Source: Achatina immaculata
Taxonomy: Eukaryota > Mollusca > Gastropoda > Stylommatophora > Achatinidae
Length of the DNA stretch: 64,000 nt
Direction: 5' to 3'
NCBI GenBank assembly: GCA_009760885.1
Contig: CM019693.1
Location: 46,258,751 to 46,322,750 of the forward strand
Position numbers and translations under genes: made by a program. How positions within the stretch are numbered: the stretch's first letter is position 1; each line of letters opens with the position of its first letter. Below the pieces are notes generated by a model. It saw nothing but the letters and a program-made list of their open reading frames with translations. It did not search any database and was not told the DNA's origin. Shown here one piece after another: positions 20,226 through 32,700 of the stretch.

Positions 20226-20504
20226 AAATGGATCAAAGATAAGTTTTTGTGTGTTTTAATCTGTTTATTGTGTCTTTTCTATTGTCTTTGATAAGGGAAA
20301 TTTTGGCAAAGTATTAGGACGTTACCTCCATGTGGCATCCAGGAAACCTGGGCACTTGCCTGGGAAACAAAGAATAGGACCACTGTACATTACCAAGTAT
20401 GACTGTAAAAGGCGACTGAAGTGGGTTCAGCATTGGGCCAGCAATCTTATTTGGCAAAACAAAACAAAAATCATCAGAGTGCTACAGAAACATCAACAGG
20501 AGAT

Positions 20505-21170
20505 TCTACATGTCAAGTCTTGGTACAGAAACATCAACAAGAGTGTCTACATGTCAAGTCTTGGTACAGAAACATCAACAAGAGTGTCTACATGTCAAGT
20601 ATTGGTGAAGCAAGAGTCTACATGTCAAGTCTTGGTGAAGCAAGAGTCTACATGTCATGTCTTGGTGAAGCAGCAATGAGAGTGTCTACATGTCAAGTCT
20701 TGGTGAAGCAAGAGTCTACATGTCAAGTCTTGGTGAAGCAAGAGTCTACATGTCAAGTCTTGGTGAAGCAAGAGTCTACATGTCAAGTCCTGGTGAAGCA
20801 AGAGTCTACATGTCAAGTATTGGTGAAGCAAGAGTCTACATGTCAAGTCTTGGTGAAGCAGCAATGAGAGTGTCTACATGTCAAGTCTTGGTGAAGCAAG
20901 AGTCTACATGTCATGTCCTGGCGAAGCAAGAGTCTACATGTCAAGTATTGGTGAAGCAAGAGTCTACATGTCAAGTCTTGGTGAAGCAAGAGTCTACATG
21001 TCAAGTATTGGTGAAGCAAGAGTCTACATGTCAAATATTGGTGAAGCAAGAGTCTACATGTCAAGTATTGGTGAAGCAAGAGTCTACATATCAAGTCTTG
21101 GTGAAGCAAGAGTCTACATGTCAAGTATTGGTGAAGCAAGAGTCTACATGTCAAGTATTGGTGAAGCAGC
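20505..21170 (+). repeat. 30-bp minisatellite in the RTE-D leader, about 20 units
   Basis: The unit tcaagtcttggtgaagcaag + agtctacatg repeats about 20 times, with variants (attgg, cttgg, cctgg) and occasional longer units containing cagcaatgagagtg at about 20670 and 20860. Because 30 bp is ten codons, all plus frames stay open. One frame (STCQVLVKQE repeats) is continuous with the endonuclease start through codons at 21175-21430. The first two units carry gtacagaaacatcaacaag, a link to the LINE leader sequence. Confidence 0.92.
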
Positions 21171-21558
21171 TAGGGACTGCGGTAGTGATACAACCAGTGA
21201 CAAACGGGGATGAAAGCCATGAGGAAGTCTCTGGTCAGACTCAGTCCTTGGCCACCCCAAAGCAACAACTAAGGATAGGAGCCTGGAACATGCACGCCAT
21301 GTCCAGTACTGGGAAAGCAGGACATGTAGTTAAAGATATGCAAAAGTATAGATTAAACATACTAGGATTAAGCAAGGTCAGATTTACTGGATCAGAGAAG
21401 ACTATAACAAACATGGGAGAAATCATCTGATACTCAGGCAGAACAGATGATCAACATTGTGAAGGTGTGGCTGTATTGATGGACAAAATGGCAGGAAGGA
21501 GTCTACTAGAATAGGAGCCTGTCAGTTCACGAATAATACGGGTCAGATTTTATTCAAA

Positions 21559-22696
21559 TAATAAAGTTAAATAGAGGTGTATGTGGCAGAGGGAGTGAGT
21601 AAAGTGAGAAAAAAACGAATAGAAAGTGTCATTTATCTTTTTATGGTACCAGACATTATGGACGCCATAGATGCAACACTTGTCCATTTGTTGTCGAGGC
21701 TAGCCAGATCTCCTTCCCTAAGTCCACGTAATCAGTTCAGGAGGGTTTCACCTGCACTTCACTCAATGCTATTTATGCTATTATGTGCAAATGTTGTGGT
21801 ATGAAGTTCATAGGGGAGACCGATTTACGCTTAGGAGATCATTTTTGCCAATATCTTAATGATATTTCTAAGAGGGTCTGGACACCTGTGGCTAAACATT
21901 TTTGCCTAAGCAACCACAGGGGAAAACAGGACATTTCTGTTAGTGCGATCCGCTCTTGTTCTGTTGATGTACGATCTCAGAGGGTCCTAGAACAGCGCCT
22001 TATTTTCTAGGCTGGCTGTCTCCACCCAGCTGGAATTAACAATGTCTTCAGCTTTCTGTAATTTCTTTAGTTTTCCACCCCCCCCCCTTTTTTTAAACTC
22101 TACTTTCTTTCTCCTAGCTACCCCTCCTTACCGCCACCCTCTTTTCTTCTCTGGCAACATATTGGTGTTTATAGGGTCTTGTCCTATTCACCAGTTTCAC
22201 ATTTTCTCTCTGCAGGTGTTTATGTTCTTCATTCATTATCTCTCCGCTTCCTCTCCCCCAACACCTTCTCCTCTAGCGACTGTCATGTTTCTATTGCCTC
22301 CCCCCACCCCCCTTCAACCACCTGTTTTTCTCCTCTCTCTCCACCTCTTCTTTACGATTGGCTCTATCGGCTTATCCTTTGTGTTGTCCCATGTGGTCCC
22401 TATGCTTCTTCTAGTGGACACGCATTTCTCTGTTTCCTACTTCTGGAGGGGGCCAAATGAAGATAAGTTCTTCATTTAGTTATATGTTTTTGTCTTGTTT
22501 GTGCATGTAATCCTTGAAAAAGTCTCACACCAAAATATCGGATGTTGTATGTTTTTCATTTATACATTCTCATACTTTCTATTTGTTTTTTCTCACTTTA
22601 CTCACTCCCTCTGCCACTCTGTAAAAATACACCATGCACCTCTATTTACCTTTATTATTTGAACTAGTTTTACTACAGTCGCCATCCCTTTTATCT
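21559..22696 (+). mobile_element. PLE-B Penelope-like element, inserted in RTE-D
   Basis: A TSD of about 17 bp (gtcagattttattcaaa at 21542-21558; gtcagattttgttcaaa at 22697-22713) brackets the insert. It starts with a short inverted copy of the 3' end (21559-21627, aaatagaggtgtatg...), then reads on plus: degraded nuclease ORF (21577-21804 and 21783-22010, with KFIGETDLRLGDHF, WTPVAKHFCLSNHRGKQD), 3' UTR, a degraded terminal block (ctcacaccaaaatatcggat, 22533-22552) and the end ttttactacagtcgccat (22666-22683). The ORF is frameshifted. Confidence 0.85.
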
Positions 22697-23931
22697 GTCA
22701 GATTTTGTTCAAAATTCACTAAGAGTACCATCTTGCAATACTATGCACTACAGAACAGGCAGAAGAAGAACAAAAAGAGGAGTTTTACAAATGCCTCCAC
22801 GATCAGATAGATAAGATACCAGCACATGATATTCTCCTGGTAATGGGAGATTTCAATGCAAAGGTAGGAATGAACAACCAAGGATATGAACAATGCATGG
22901 AGAAACATGGCATGGGATCAAGGAATAATAATGGAGAATGAATGGCAGACCTATGCAGAAAAAGTTAATTAATTATATGAGGTACCGTCTTTCAGCACAA
23001 GAGAATTCACAAAACCATCTGGAATTCACCAGATGGAAAAATCAGCAACCAAATCGATCATATAACAACTGGAGAGGGTCACTTTGTGATGTGAAGACAA
23101 TGAGAGAAGCTGATGTCAGAAGTGACCACCAGTTGCTGTTGGGTAAGAAAAGACTGAAATTGAGGAGAGTAAGGAGAGCAACAGAAGAACCAATCTTCGA
23201 CTCAAGGATTCAACAATCAGAACGCAGTTCACCCTAGCATTAGCTTACACAACAAATAAACCAATAGATGAGTGGTACCTAATAATCCAAGAAATGTTTA
23301 ACAAGGTCAGCCAATACATCCTTGGAAAGTGTGAAAGACAACAGAAAGACTGGATTTCGGAGGAATCATGGATGAGAAGAGAGGAAAGACATTAAACACA
23401 AAATTCTAACAGCTAGTAAGAAGACGAAGAGACCCTAAGAAAAGAATACTCACAAAAGAACACCCAGATTACAATGAAGGTAAGAAGAGACAATATATAG
23501 ACACACTAGTGAAAGAAGCCCAAGAAGCAGCACACAAAGGAGACTAGAACAATATACCAAATTACCAAGGCTCTGACCAGAGGATTTACCATCTGAACCA
23601 TCGCTGTTCAGAACAAGCATGGAGCCCATCTTTGGAGAGAATAAGAACATATCAGACTGGAAGAACACTTCCAAAAACCACTCAGTATACCAGATCGAGA
23701 AATAGAAGCTGACATACCACCACCAAGCCCGCAACTCAATATCAAGCAAAGTAGTATCACAAAATCTAGAAACTGAGATAGCCATCCAACAAAGCAAAAG
23801 CAACAAAACAACAGGTGAAGACAGAATCACAGCAGATATGCTAAAGGTGGATACTACCCTTAGTGCTAAGATCCTGGAAGACCTTCTCAACAAAGTTTAG
23901 AAAGAAGGTACCAGATTCATAAGAAAGAGGT

Positions 23932-24285
23932 TCATTCATTCATTTGCATGTCCCTTGTGGAACTTTGCCTCCCTAACAGCACTCCTGTAGGCCTCTCGGT
24001 TGTGAGAAAGATGGCCTGCTGCTGATGCATCCATTTGCAGATCATCAACAATGTCTTGCAGCCATCTTTGCCTTGGTCTTCCTCTCTTTATTTTTCCCAT
24101 TATGTACCCTTCCAAGATGGTTTTCTCTAGATTATCATGACGTTTAATGTGTCCAAAATATTTAAGTTTTCTCTCTTTAATCTTTTTTAATAGTCAGCCT
24201 TCTTCAATGTTAAGTTCTTGTAGTATGGATATATTTGTTCTTTTTGGTGTACATAATATTTGAAGAACTCTTCTGTAGCATTTAC
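23932..24285 (-). mobile_element. RTE-C LINE 3' fragment inserted in RTE-D
   Basis: The minus-strand sequence is the last ~350 bp of RTE-C, from the CYRRVLQ-coding part to the (ATGA)n tail (plus: tcattcattcatttgcatg). The TSD aagaggt is at 23925-23931 and 24286-24292. It carries stops relative to better copies. Confidence 0.85.
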
Positions 24286-25483
24286 AAGAGGTATCACTAT
24301 TAAAATCTCAAAACAAGGCGATCTCACAAAATGCATGAACTGGAAAGGAATCGACTTCCTCTTCCATCTGTGCCAGCAAAATCTTCTGTAGGGTACTTTT
24401 ACAAAGAATCAATGGCAGTGTGGACAAGATACTTAGAGAAAAACAGGTTCAGAAAGAGGAGATCATAGACAGACCAGATATTCCTCTTGAGAACAATTAT
24501 TGAACAGTCATTAGAATGGAGCTTTATATAAACTTTGTGGACTTTGAAAAGGCCTTCGATAGCATCTATCATCCGTCCCTGTGGAAGATACTGCTGGCCT
24601 ATGGATTCCTGAAAAAAAAAAAAATATTATGAAAAATATATATGCGAACAACCAGAGCTGCATGAAACATGGCAGACAACAAACTACATGGTTCTAGGTC
24701 AAAACGGACCGGGATGCATACTCTCCCCAGTTATTTTCCTGATCGTTATGGACTGGATAATGAAGACTGCCAACAAAGACAGACCTAGAGGATTAATGTG
24801 GGGGCTCACAAACCACCTAGAGGATTATGACTTCGTAGATGATACTGGTCTAATCTCACAATACCAAAGAGACACACAGGAAAAGACAACTAGGATTTAT
24901 GAAATAGCCAAGTCAGTAGGTCTGACTATATATATCCAGACAAGATTAAGATCATAAGAATCAATGAAAAAAAAATAAGGAAAGAATCTTAGAAAGAATC
25001 ATAGAAATGAAAGCAGAGTGAGAGGATTTGAAGGAAGATGCCTCAGAAAAATTTTAAGAATACACTAGGAAAAACATGTGACAAATGAGGAAATAACCAA
25101 ATGAACAGGCATTGAGAACATTAGTAAAGAAGCCAAAAGGCCATGATGGAGATGGCTGGGCCACATACTACGAATTGAAAGAGTAAGACACTCTTATACC
25201 GCCTTGAACTGATTACCTCAAGGGAAAAGAAAGAGGTGCAGGCCATTGGGGACATTGAAACACACAATATAGGAAGAACTAAAGGAAGTGAGGAAGACAT
25301 TGTTTGAGGTATCTTGACTTGCACAAGACAGGATTGGCTGGAGGAACTGTATTGATGCCTTATGCTCTATTAGTTATGAAAGACAACAATAACGACCTAA
25401 TCATCATTATCAGTCCTCTGTACTATCACATAAATAAGGAGTTAAACAGACAGGGGTAGAGAATAAAAAAGAATTATTGAGGG

Positions 25484-27090
25484 GTGGGTGTGGGTGTAAG
25501 AAGACCAGGGAAGTGTAAGAAAAGGACTAAAACCAGTAGAGTAAGGCTGAAATGTTTAAATGTTGGTTATTGGAACTGCAGGAGCACCAGACAACAAGCA
25601 CCTGTTTTGGAGCATTTATTGTATGATTTTTATATAATGTTCCTACAGGAAATACAGATTCTCTTTGATTTCCTGGATTCTAATGTTACTCCAACCCTGC
25701 GAGAGGAAGTTGCAACAGCCATGCGATTCTGATCAAAGCAGGACTACACATTGAAATAATTGACATGTTAGAATGGGCAGGTGATTCTGATCAAAATGGG
25801 ACTACAATGTGAGCGAGAGAGCTCAATTAACGCGGCAAGGCCTAGCCATGAAAACCGAAACACATGGTTCACTCCCAAAGTCCCACCTTACAACAAAGTA
25901 TGCTAATGAGGTGATCATAGAGTTATACATTTTTTGCAATTAGATTAGCAGTCCTCGTTCAGGTGAAACATGGCTCGGGCGGCATTGTATATCTGAGGAA
26001 GTTTACCCTTGCTGTGTATTGGAAATGTATATCCTGGCATATGATGTACATGAGGGATCCCAGAAAAAGGAGGAAACTGTAGTTGTGGCACTTAATCTTG
26101 AGGCTGCATACAGCAGAGTGGATTATACAATGCTGTTGACACTTCTGATAGAGAGTTTGAGGAAGATGCAAGATTAGTTCGATGGACAGATTCAATGCTG
26201 TTAGGTTGATCAGTTGTCTTCAGATACAGATCATGGATCTCAGAGCCCAGAACCATTGTAACGGGGTTGCCTCAGGGGTCTCCCTTGTCTCCTGTGCTAC
26301 TCAAGGTATGTTCTACTGGCATTGTGCTATTATTTGGAAGTGGTGTGGAATGAATGGCGACTGTCAAATATGGGCATGGGAGATGTAGAGAGGAATTAGC
26401 CACAGGGATACAGATCAGGGTGGATCAGATGACTGGGTGAGGATAACAATGCGGTTATAAACCCTCAAAAAGCGAGCATCCTGTGGTGTTCATTAAATAA
26501 CAGAATTGTAGGATCTAAAGTTCCCATTGTGAAGTATCAAGGACAATATATTATGAGAAAACACTTCATGCAGTATCTAGAGAATATATTTGATAGATCC
26601 TTGTTCTTTCTACAACATGTGGACAATGTAATTCAATAGGCCAGGAACGTGTTTAGAGCAGTTAAGTTAGCAGCAAACTTTCCACAGCGCACTCTATTCT
26701 TGCTGATGCAGGCACTGGTGATGTCACCATTGAAGTATGGTCTAGGTTTACTCACTCTGTCAAATGTACGGCTGAAAAGAGTAGTGCGTGTACAGAACGA
26801 GGCAATGAGAAATGAGAGCGGTCTAGGGTTACATCAGGGATAATTCTGTGCCGACATGCATTTTCTGTTTGATATGCTGAGTGTGAGATCAAAATACAGG
26901 TATGCTCAAGCAAAGGCATACATCAGTGTTGCTGGCATGAAGGATCATCCTCTCCATAAGGAGCTGGGGTTGATAAAGGACAGATGCATCAAACGAGGCA
27001 GATCCTGGATGGCTGAGGCTGATGATACAATAATGTCAGTGTTCGATCTAGATGAGATGCCTAAAGGTGATTACTGGTTACATACATGAA
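25484..27090 (+). pseudogene. Decayed LINE of unassigned family
   Basis: Broken frames give an AP-endonuclease-like start (LNVGYWNCRSTRQQAPVLEH ... IMFLQEIQ, 25550-25670), a GSPLSP-like block near 26270 (gcctcaggggtctcccttgtctcc), and post-RT sequence at 26649-27089 (LKYGLGLLTLSNVRLKRVVR; VQNEAMR; KAYISVAGMKDHPLHKELG). The last part resembles the region after the palm of jockey or I-group LINEs. It is heavily mutated and I cannot place the clade. Confidence 0.6.
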
Positions 27091-27843
27091 TGGCACAAGG
27101 TTTGGGAGCCTTCGAAGTCACCACATCAAGTCATGACCTTGTTTCTTTCCAGGTGTCATTATCTTCATTTTGATTGGACATGTACTAATGACCTCTCTTT
27201 CAAACACCTTTTTGGGGGGTTGGTGGGTATGAAATAGTGTAGTTCATTGATACGTTGTCCTCTCGTTGCTAGATGGCTGCTCGTTCTATCGGAGTCAATG
27301 GTTCGAGTCCCAGGTAACTCTTTTGTGATTTTTCTTTCTCTCAAGTCTAAAAGTCCTTTGTCTACGATTTTTTCAATGTCTTGTCTTACAAAACTGTCTT
27401 CTGTTACTTTACTGTACGAAAGCTTCATTGTTTCCTATTAGAAAAAAATTGTCCCAACACTTGATGGGAGCTATTAACAAACATACTCATAGACAGATGC
27501 TGCCGTGTGCGACAGAACATATATAGGGCTGTCCTGAATGCAATGACACCGAAGTCTGATTTTGAACCCTTGCATCTATCAGCAGGCACACACTTCAGTG
27601 GGTGTTGGAATGGAAGGCGGAGCACATATGAGAATGTCCAGAGTGCAGGGGTGCCAGTCACTGACTACAGTTACAGTTACGTCTTCTGATTTCTGATTCT
27701 AGTCTCATCGCTGTCACTGATCCAATAGTTCACACTGGGCAAGCAAGTTTGTTTTATTAATTGAGGGTGACCAGTAAATATTCAATATCTTTCTGGGGCA
27801 GATTGTGTCAAACGTCCATATTGTCCTTATATTTAGTGTATAT
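27090..27843 (+). other. Unassigned stretch with one B-box-like motif
   Basis: No gene is recognised. A pol III B-box-like ggttcgagtcc is at 27300-27310, with no clear A-box, so a tRNA-derived fragment is possible. Open frames here (for example minus 27165-27428) have no recognisable motif. Confidence 0.3.
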
Positions 27844-27855
27844 TGATATTTTCTG

Positions 27856-28047
27856 GACCGTCTTGGAAGGGTACATAATGGGAAAAAGAAAGAGAGGAAG
27901 ACCAAGGCAAAGATGGCTGCAAAACATCATTGATGATCTGCAACTGGATGCATCGGCAGCAGGCCATCTTTCTCACAACCGAGAGGCCTACAGGAGTGCT
28001 GTTAGGGAGGCAAAGTTCCGCAAGGGACATGCAAATGAATGAATGAA
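27856..28047 (+). mobile_element. RTE-C LINE, 192-bp 3' fragment with TSD
   Basis: It encodes the C-terminal KRKRGRPRQRWLQNIIDDL segment and ends in the (ATGA)n tail. The TSD tgatattttctg is at 27844-27855 and 28048-28059. It landed just upstream of the candidate host promoter. Confidence 0.9.
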
Positions 28048-28059
28048 TGATATTTTCTG

Positions 28060-28240
28060 TAGCACGCACAATGCCGTGCAGATATCCACAGGAACTGCCC
28101 TGTATGAAACGTAAACATGGCGATATGTTCATGAATGTTTCTCAATGATCGTGTTGCGATTCGCACGCTAGTTGACATACGTCTTAAATCACAGCAGAAA
28201 AAGAAAGCGTATTTATTTAATAGCTGCTAAAACCGATTCA
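28060..28240 (+). promoter_or_regulatory. Candidate promoter and 5' UTR of plus-strand host gene
   Basis: This 180-bp block is richer in CpG than the neighbouring repeats (cgcacaatgccg, gttgcgattcgcacgct, catacgtc). It contains aaacatggcgat (28113-28124), close to the YY1-type core ATGGCG, which also forms a five-codon upstream ORF. No TATA box is evident. It is free of recognisable repeats. The promoter role is inference from position before the candidate first exon. Confidence 0.35.
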
Positions 28241-28470
28241 ATGACGGGAAATTCACATGCAGGAAAGTCAAGTGAGACGCCCAAGCATAAATCGCTACCA
28301 AGGAAAGGATGTCATACTTCCGATTCAAGTTCCCTTGATTCAGGAGAGGAAGGCGAAAGTCGCAAGTCTTCGTCAAAAACACACACAAAGCACAAACGAC
28401 TGTCAAGAAAGGTTAATTTTAGGAGGTTAGAGAAATGTGAAACTACGGAAACTAAAGGAAAAAAGAAACG
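28241..28470 (+). CDS. Candidate first coding exon of a Ser/Lys-rich host protein
   Basis: The frame from ATG at 28241 is open for 76 codons plus two bases. It is rich in Ser, Lys and Arg (SDSSSLDSGEEGESRKSSS; KHKRLSRKVNFRRLEK). A donor-like ACG|gttagt at 28470/28471 leaves phase 2. The exon at 42821-42978 begins with one base and then a long open frame, so joining gives a continuous basic protein. An alternative donor (AAG|gttaat, after 28411) would give a phase that the next exon does not accept. The composition suggests a nuclear, disordered protein; I do not recognise a family. Confidence 0.55.
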
Positions 28471-28555
28471 GTTAGTTCCTTTTAAATTTCCGGGCGTTTT
28501 GAAATGTATTTTTATTGTGATGATTGGTGTGTGTGCTTGTATGTGTGAATGTGCG

Positions 28556-28580
28556 ATAGAGAGAGAGAGAGAGAGAGAGC
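28556..28580 (+). repeat. (GA)n microsatellite in the first intron
   Basis: A GA run lies 85 bp after the candidate donor. The open frame continues across it, but the codons after 28471 look non-coding. Confidence 0.85.
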
Positions 28581-28744
28581 GTTTTCCAATGTTGAAAATG
28601 AAGAACATTGAAAATTTTAATTGTCAGAGTAGGACACTGAACACATGGGAACTGTTTTCAGTTTTATTATTTTTTTAAAAAATAAATTTTAAAGCGAATG
28701 TAACATATAGGTTATCCTGTTATGCCTTAGAGGCACATAAGGAT

Positions 28745-28935
28745 ATGGTGTTAGTGCCCATATTTTCCTTTACCTGTCATCGCAGTAGAGGGTGATGTGG
28801 TCAGTATCACGGCTGGCCGCCTTTCCTTCCCCAACTCCAAAAGTCGGGTACCAATTTCTACAGCTGGGTGACTGGGATGCCTCTGGTTGGATCTGAACCC
28901 CAGACTTTCGCCAAGGCATGAGTTTATAGCAATCA
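28745..28935 (-). repeat. Possible SINE-like dispersed repeat
   Basis: The phrases ggtaccaatttctacagctg and ggtgactgggatgcc resemble a conserved non-autonomous repeat found in many invertebrate genomes, judged from memory only. No second copy exists in the window, so the call is weak. The rest of 28580-29130 shows no gene. Confidence 0.25.
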
Positions 28936-29139
28936 TTCCTGAGTGCACATGTAAAATCTGAACTCATTATCTTCAGTCATTCACACGGCACAAGCCTCCA
29001 AGTGAATGCATACATGCAGGTTCCCGCTGTTATCAACATGAGTAAGAAAATTCAACAGCATGTATGTGTGTGCATTGATTTCTATGTTTGCCTAGAAAAA
29101 AATGCTGAAACTTATGAAATACTATAATCAGCTTTTGGT

Positions 29140-29409
29140 GAGTTCTTCCTAAGTTAATCAGCTTTTGGTGAGTTCTTCCTAAGTTAATCGAAGACATCTG
29201 AGTGGTTTTCCTGCTTTAAAAGTGAGCACCAATTGTTTGAAGATGACCAGTGCTCTGACAGACCATCCACCTCCCACACCGATGAGACCGTGGCATATGT
29301 GCGAGAAATCATTTGCACTGATGTTTAACAGTCAGAGAGATAACAGAGGATGTAGGAATAGCAGTTGCTATTTGTCATAAAATTCTAAGTGAAGATTTGA
29401 ATATGAGAC
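29140..29409 (+). pseudogene. Mariner-A transposase, N-terminal part
   Basis: The sequence reads like a mariner N-terminal helix-turn-helix region: W-F-S-C-F-K, then FEDDQCSDRPSTSHTDETV (about 29235-29295) and the following VREI helix. Stops and a 26-bp tandem duplication (29130-29185, atcagcttttggtgagttc twice) are present. The other half continues after the PLE-A insertion at 33406. The TSD ttgaatatgagac marks the split. Confidence 0.75.
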
Positions 29410-29732
29410 TGTATAAAATTGGAAAAAAGTAGGATTACTCAAGCAGATCAGTGCAAACTGACAGATGATCTTCCTTTTGCTCTGCAATCAGAAGACGGCA
29501 TGAGTTTTGCTGACACACGTCTCATATTCAGTAACACAATAATTGGTGTATAAGTATACAACTATACACTAAACACTGCAGTAAATCTGTGATACTAGAA
29601 TGTATAAAATTGGAAAAAAGTAGGAGCAGCTTTATTACTTAACGATTACAAAGTTGTGACTTTTCGGCGTGAGCCTTAATCATACAAAAACATACAGGAC
29701 AAAGAAATAGGGAGAGGAGATAAAGTATAGAT

Positions 29733-32700
29733 TTACATCTCTCTCTCTCTCTGAACCTTAAGTGCCCAGGGCACATGGGGCTTCCGCAAGGGTTTTCCAC
29801 AAATGCCTGTCCTTCGCCTTTTTTTTGCTCTTGCCCTGGTGAGCCCTCTATTGCGCAACATCCTTTCTGTTGTTCTTCTCCATGTCTCTTTTGGTCTACC
29901 CTTACTTCTGCTCCCCTGTGGTGTCCATCTTAGTGCTATTTTTGGTAGTGAGTTATCAGTCATTCGGAGCACATGTCCCAACCATCGCCAGCGTCTTTCC
30001 TCAATAATTGTTGTCAGTGGTTTCATCTGCATTTCTGCTAATAAAATGTTATTTCTTATGGTGTTTGGCCAAAATATTTTTTTAATTCTTCGTAAACATT
30101 TAGTCTGGAAAGAATTCAACTTGTTTTCTATGGTTTTGGTGATTTTCCAGCATTCACTTCCATAGAGTAGTACACTTAGAACATTACTCTTAAATATCCT
30201 GATTTTCATATTTATGCTTAGTTTATTTGATTTCCATATATTCTGCAGCATTGCAAAAGCCTGGTTTGCTCTAGTAAGTCTGCTGTTGATGTCCTCTGTG
30301 CTGTCTCCATTTACTACTACTCTGCTGCCAAGGTATACAAATTCATTGACCTCCTCCACTAACTTGTTATCTACTCTGAGTACATTTCTGTTGTTCACAT
30401 TTTGCTTCATTAACTTTGTCTTTCCTACGTTGATCTTTAGTCCTATGTTGTTTGCATTCTGAGTTAGCTTGTTTATTTTATCTTGCATATCTTTGTGACT
30501 GCTTGATAATAGACAAATGTCGTCCGCAAAGTCAAGGTCCTCCAGCACTGTGTCAAGGGTCCATTGTAATCCTCTGCGTTTGTCTGATGTTGCCTCCTTC
30601 ATTAACCAGTCTACTGCCAAGATAAATAATGTTGGTGATAGTACACATCCCTGTTTCACTCCTGTTTGTACCCAAAAGCTGCTGGAGGTATGTTCTCCAC
30701 AGATAACTTTGCACTGAAAACCCTCGTATAGGGCTTTGATTACATTAACTATTTTATGGGGGAGGCCATGCCATCTTAGGATTTTCCACAGTGCATCTCT
30801 GTTGACACTGTCAAAGGCTTTCTCAAAATCTATGAATAATGCATATGTTGTGCTATGCCACTCATTTGCCTGTTCTAATATTTGTCTAAGTACAAATATG
30901 TGGTCTATGCATGATCTTCCTTTCCTAAATCCTGCCTGTTCTTTCCGAAGTTTTTCCTTAAGTGTTGGTACAATTCTGTTGATGATTATTCTGCAAAATA
31001 CTTTACTAGTGAGTGGCAGCAGGGTAATGCCTCTCCAGTTCCCGCAATCTCTGAGGTCACCCTTCTTTGGTAGTTTTACTATAAGACCAGTTTTCCACTC
31101 CTCTGGGGCTTTTTCTAAATCCCAAATTTGTTGTAATATCCGGCAAAGTTGTTTTGGTGTTTCTGTTTCTTCTGCTTTCAACATCTCAGCAGTCACTTCA
31201 TCTTCACCTGGTGCCCTGTCTGATTTTAGCATCTTTATCGCCTCCTTTACTTCATTTATTGTTATTGGTCCTGTATTGATGTTTAGTTCCGCTTTTGCTT
31301 CAGGTATATCTATTGCTTGTGCTGCTTGTGTTCTGTTTAGTAGGGTGTTAAAGTGTTCCCTCCATCTTTCAATTTTTTCTCTTTCTCCACTGACCAGTTG
31401 TCCATTTTGTGTTCTTACTGCACTTTCACATCTTGTGTTGAAGTTACCTGTCATCTGCTTTGTGATTTTATATATGGTTTTCATGTCATTTGTATATGCT
31501 GCTTTCTCTGCTGTTTCTGCTAAGTTGTCATAATATTGACGTTTATCTTGACGGCATGATTCCTTTACTTCTTTGTCTTTTTGTGCATAATTACTTAAAA
31601 CTCGTTCTTTAAGCCGTTGCGATTTGGTGTTCAGTAATTTTTTCTTGATTTCTTTTCTTTGCTCTATCTTTTCCCATGTGGTCTCGCTTATCCATTCCTC
31701 TTTTCTCCTTTTCCGATATCCCAGCACCTCTTTTGCTGTTTCCTGTAGTGTTTTATTGAACTCTAATATGGACATTTCTGCTTCGTCTTGTAGGACACTG
31801 AAGCAGTTCTTAAGTATTATTGAGAATTCATTTCTTGTTTGCTGGTCTATCAGTTTTCTTGTATCAAAATGTATCTTTCCGTGTTCTCCGATTTTGGCTT
31901 TCCTTAATTTTAGTTTTATTTTTGCTACCAGAAGGTTGTGATCACTTCCTATATCTGCTCCTTTCCTTGCTCGCACATCTTGTAGTGACCGTTTCCACTT
32001 GTTGTTTATTAGTATGTGATCGATTTGGTTTTCTGTGGTTTTATATGGTGACCTCCAAGTCACCTTATGGATGTTTTTGTGTTGGAAAATTGTCCCTCCG
32101 ATGGTCATCATATTTTCTTCACAGAAACTGCACAGTCTTTCTCCATTTTCATTTCTTTCTCCGATTCCTTCTCTTCCCATGATTCTTCTTCTATCTTCAT
32201 TTCCTTCACCTACTTTTGCATTGAAGTCGCCCAAGATGAGTAGCATATCATGCTTGGGTATTGTTTCTACTGTGGGTTGGAGGCTGTTGTAAAAATCTTC
32301 TTTTAATTCCTCTTCAGTTGCTTCTGTTGGTGCATAACAAACTATAATAGACAGCTTCGTGAATCTTGAGTTGAACCGTGCATATAATAATCTCTCATTT
32401 ATTGGGGTCCATTTCAGCAATGCTCTTGATGCTGCTTTTGTTATAATCAATGCTACTCCTCCTTCATGAAGATCTTCTTTACCTGACCATATTATTGTAT
32501 CTTCTGTGTGCTGTGTTGTTAATTTCCTTCTGCCTTGTCCTGTCCATCTTGCTTCTTGTATTCCTAGTATGTCTAGTTTGTATCTGTGCATTTCCTTGAT
32601 GGTTTGTGCTAGTTTTCCAGTCTGGTTTAGCTTTCTTACATTCCAGCTGCCTATTTGCATCTTGTGTTTAGGTTCCAGGAGGTCTGCAGTCAGGCTGGGG

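Larger units (their letters stand above)
20300..25380 (+). pseudogene. RTE-D LINE, long copy split by PLE-B and RTE-C insertions
   Basis: The 5' leader (20360-20480, agaataggaccactgtac) matches the leader of RTE-A (32840-32910, minus). A 30-bp minisatellite follows, then the AP endonuclease (RIGAWNMHAMSSTGKAG, 21270-; after the PLE insertion, HDILLVMGDFNAKVG about 22815-22870; SDHQ about 23120). The RT comes next (VDFEKAFDSIYH near 24535; PGCILSPVIF and LEDYDFVDD, 24688-24957) and a C-terminal WRWLGH-like block near 25145. Many stops and shifts are present. The palm motif reads FVDD instead of FADD. PLE-B sits at 21559-22696 and RTE-C at 23932-24285. Confidence 0.82.

Noticed and set aside
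20655..21154. Minus-strand open frames of repeated RLLLHQDLTC type
   Set aside because: They are shadows of the 30-bp minisatellite, which keeps several frames open on both strands.
22042..22479. 145-codon plus-strand open frame
   Set aside because: It lies in the pyrimidine-rich 3' UTR of PLE-B, matched by the non-coding UTR in the 51790-52080 copy.
27241..27320. Complete tRNA gene suggested by ggttcgagtcc
   Set aside because: Only a B-box-like motif is present; the T stem does not pair well and no A-box or acceptor stem was found.
31624..32292. Plus-strand open frames opposite RTE-A
   Set aside because: They are antisense shadows of the intact RTE-A ORF and have no domain.
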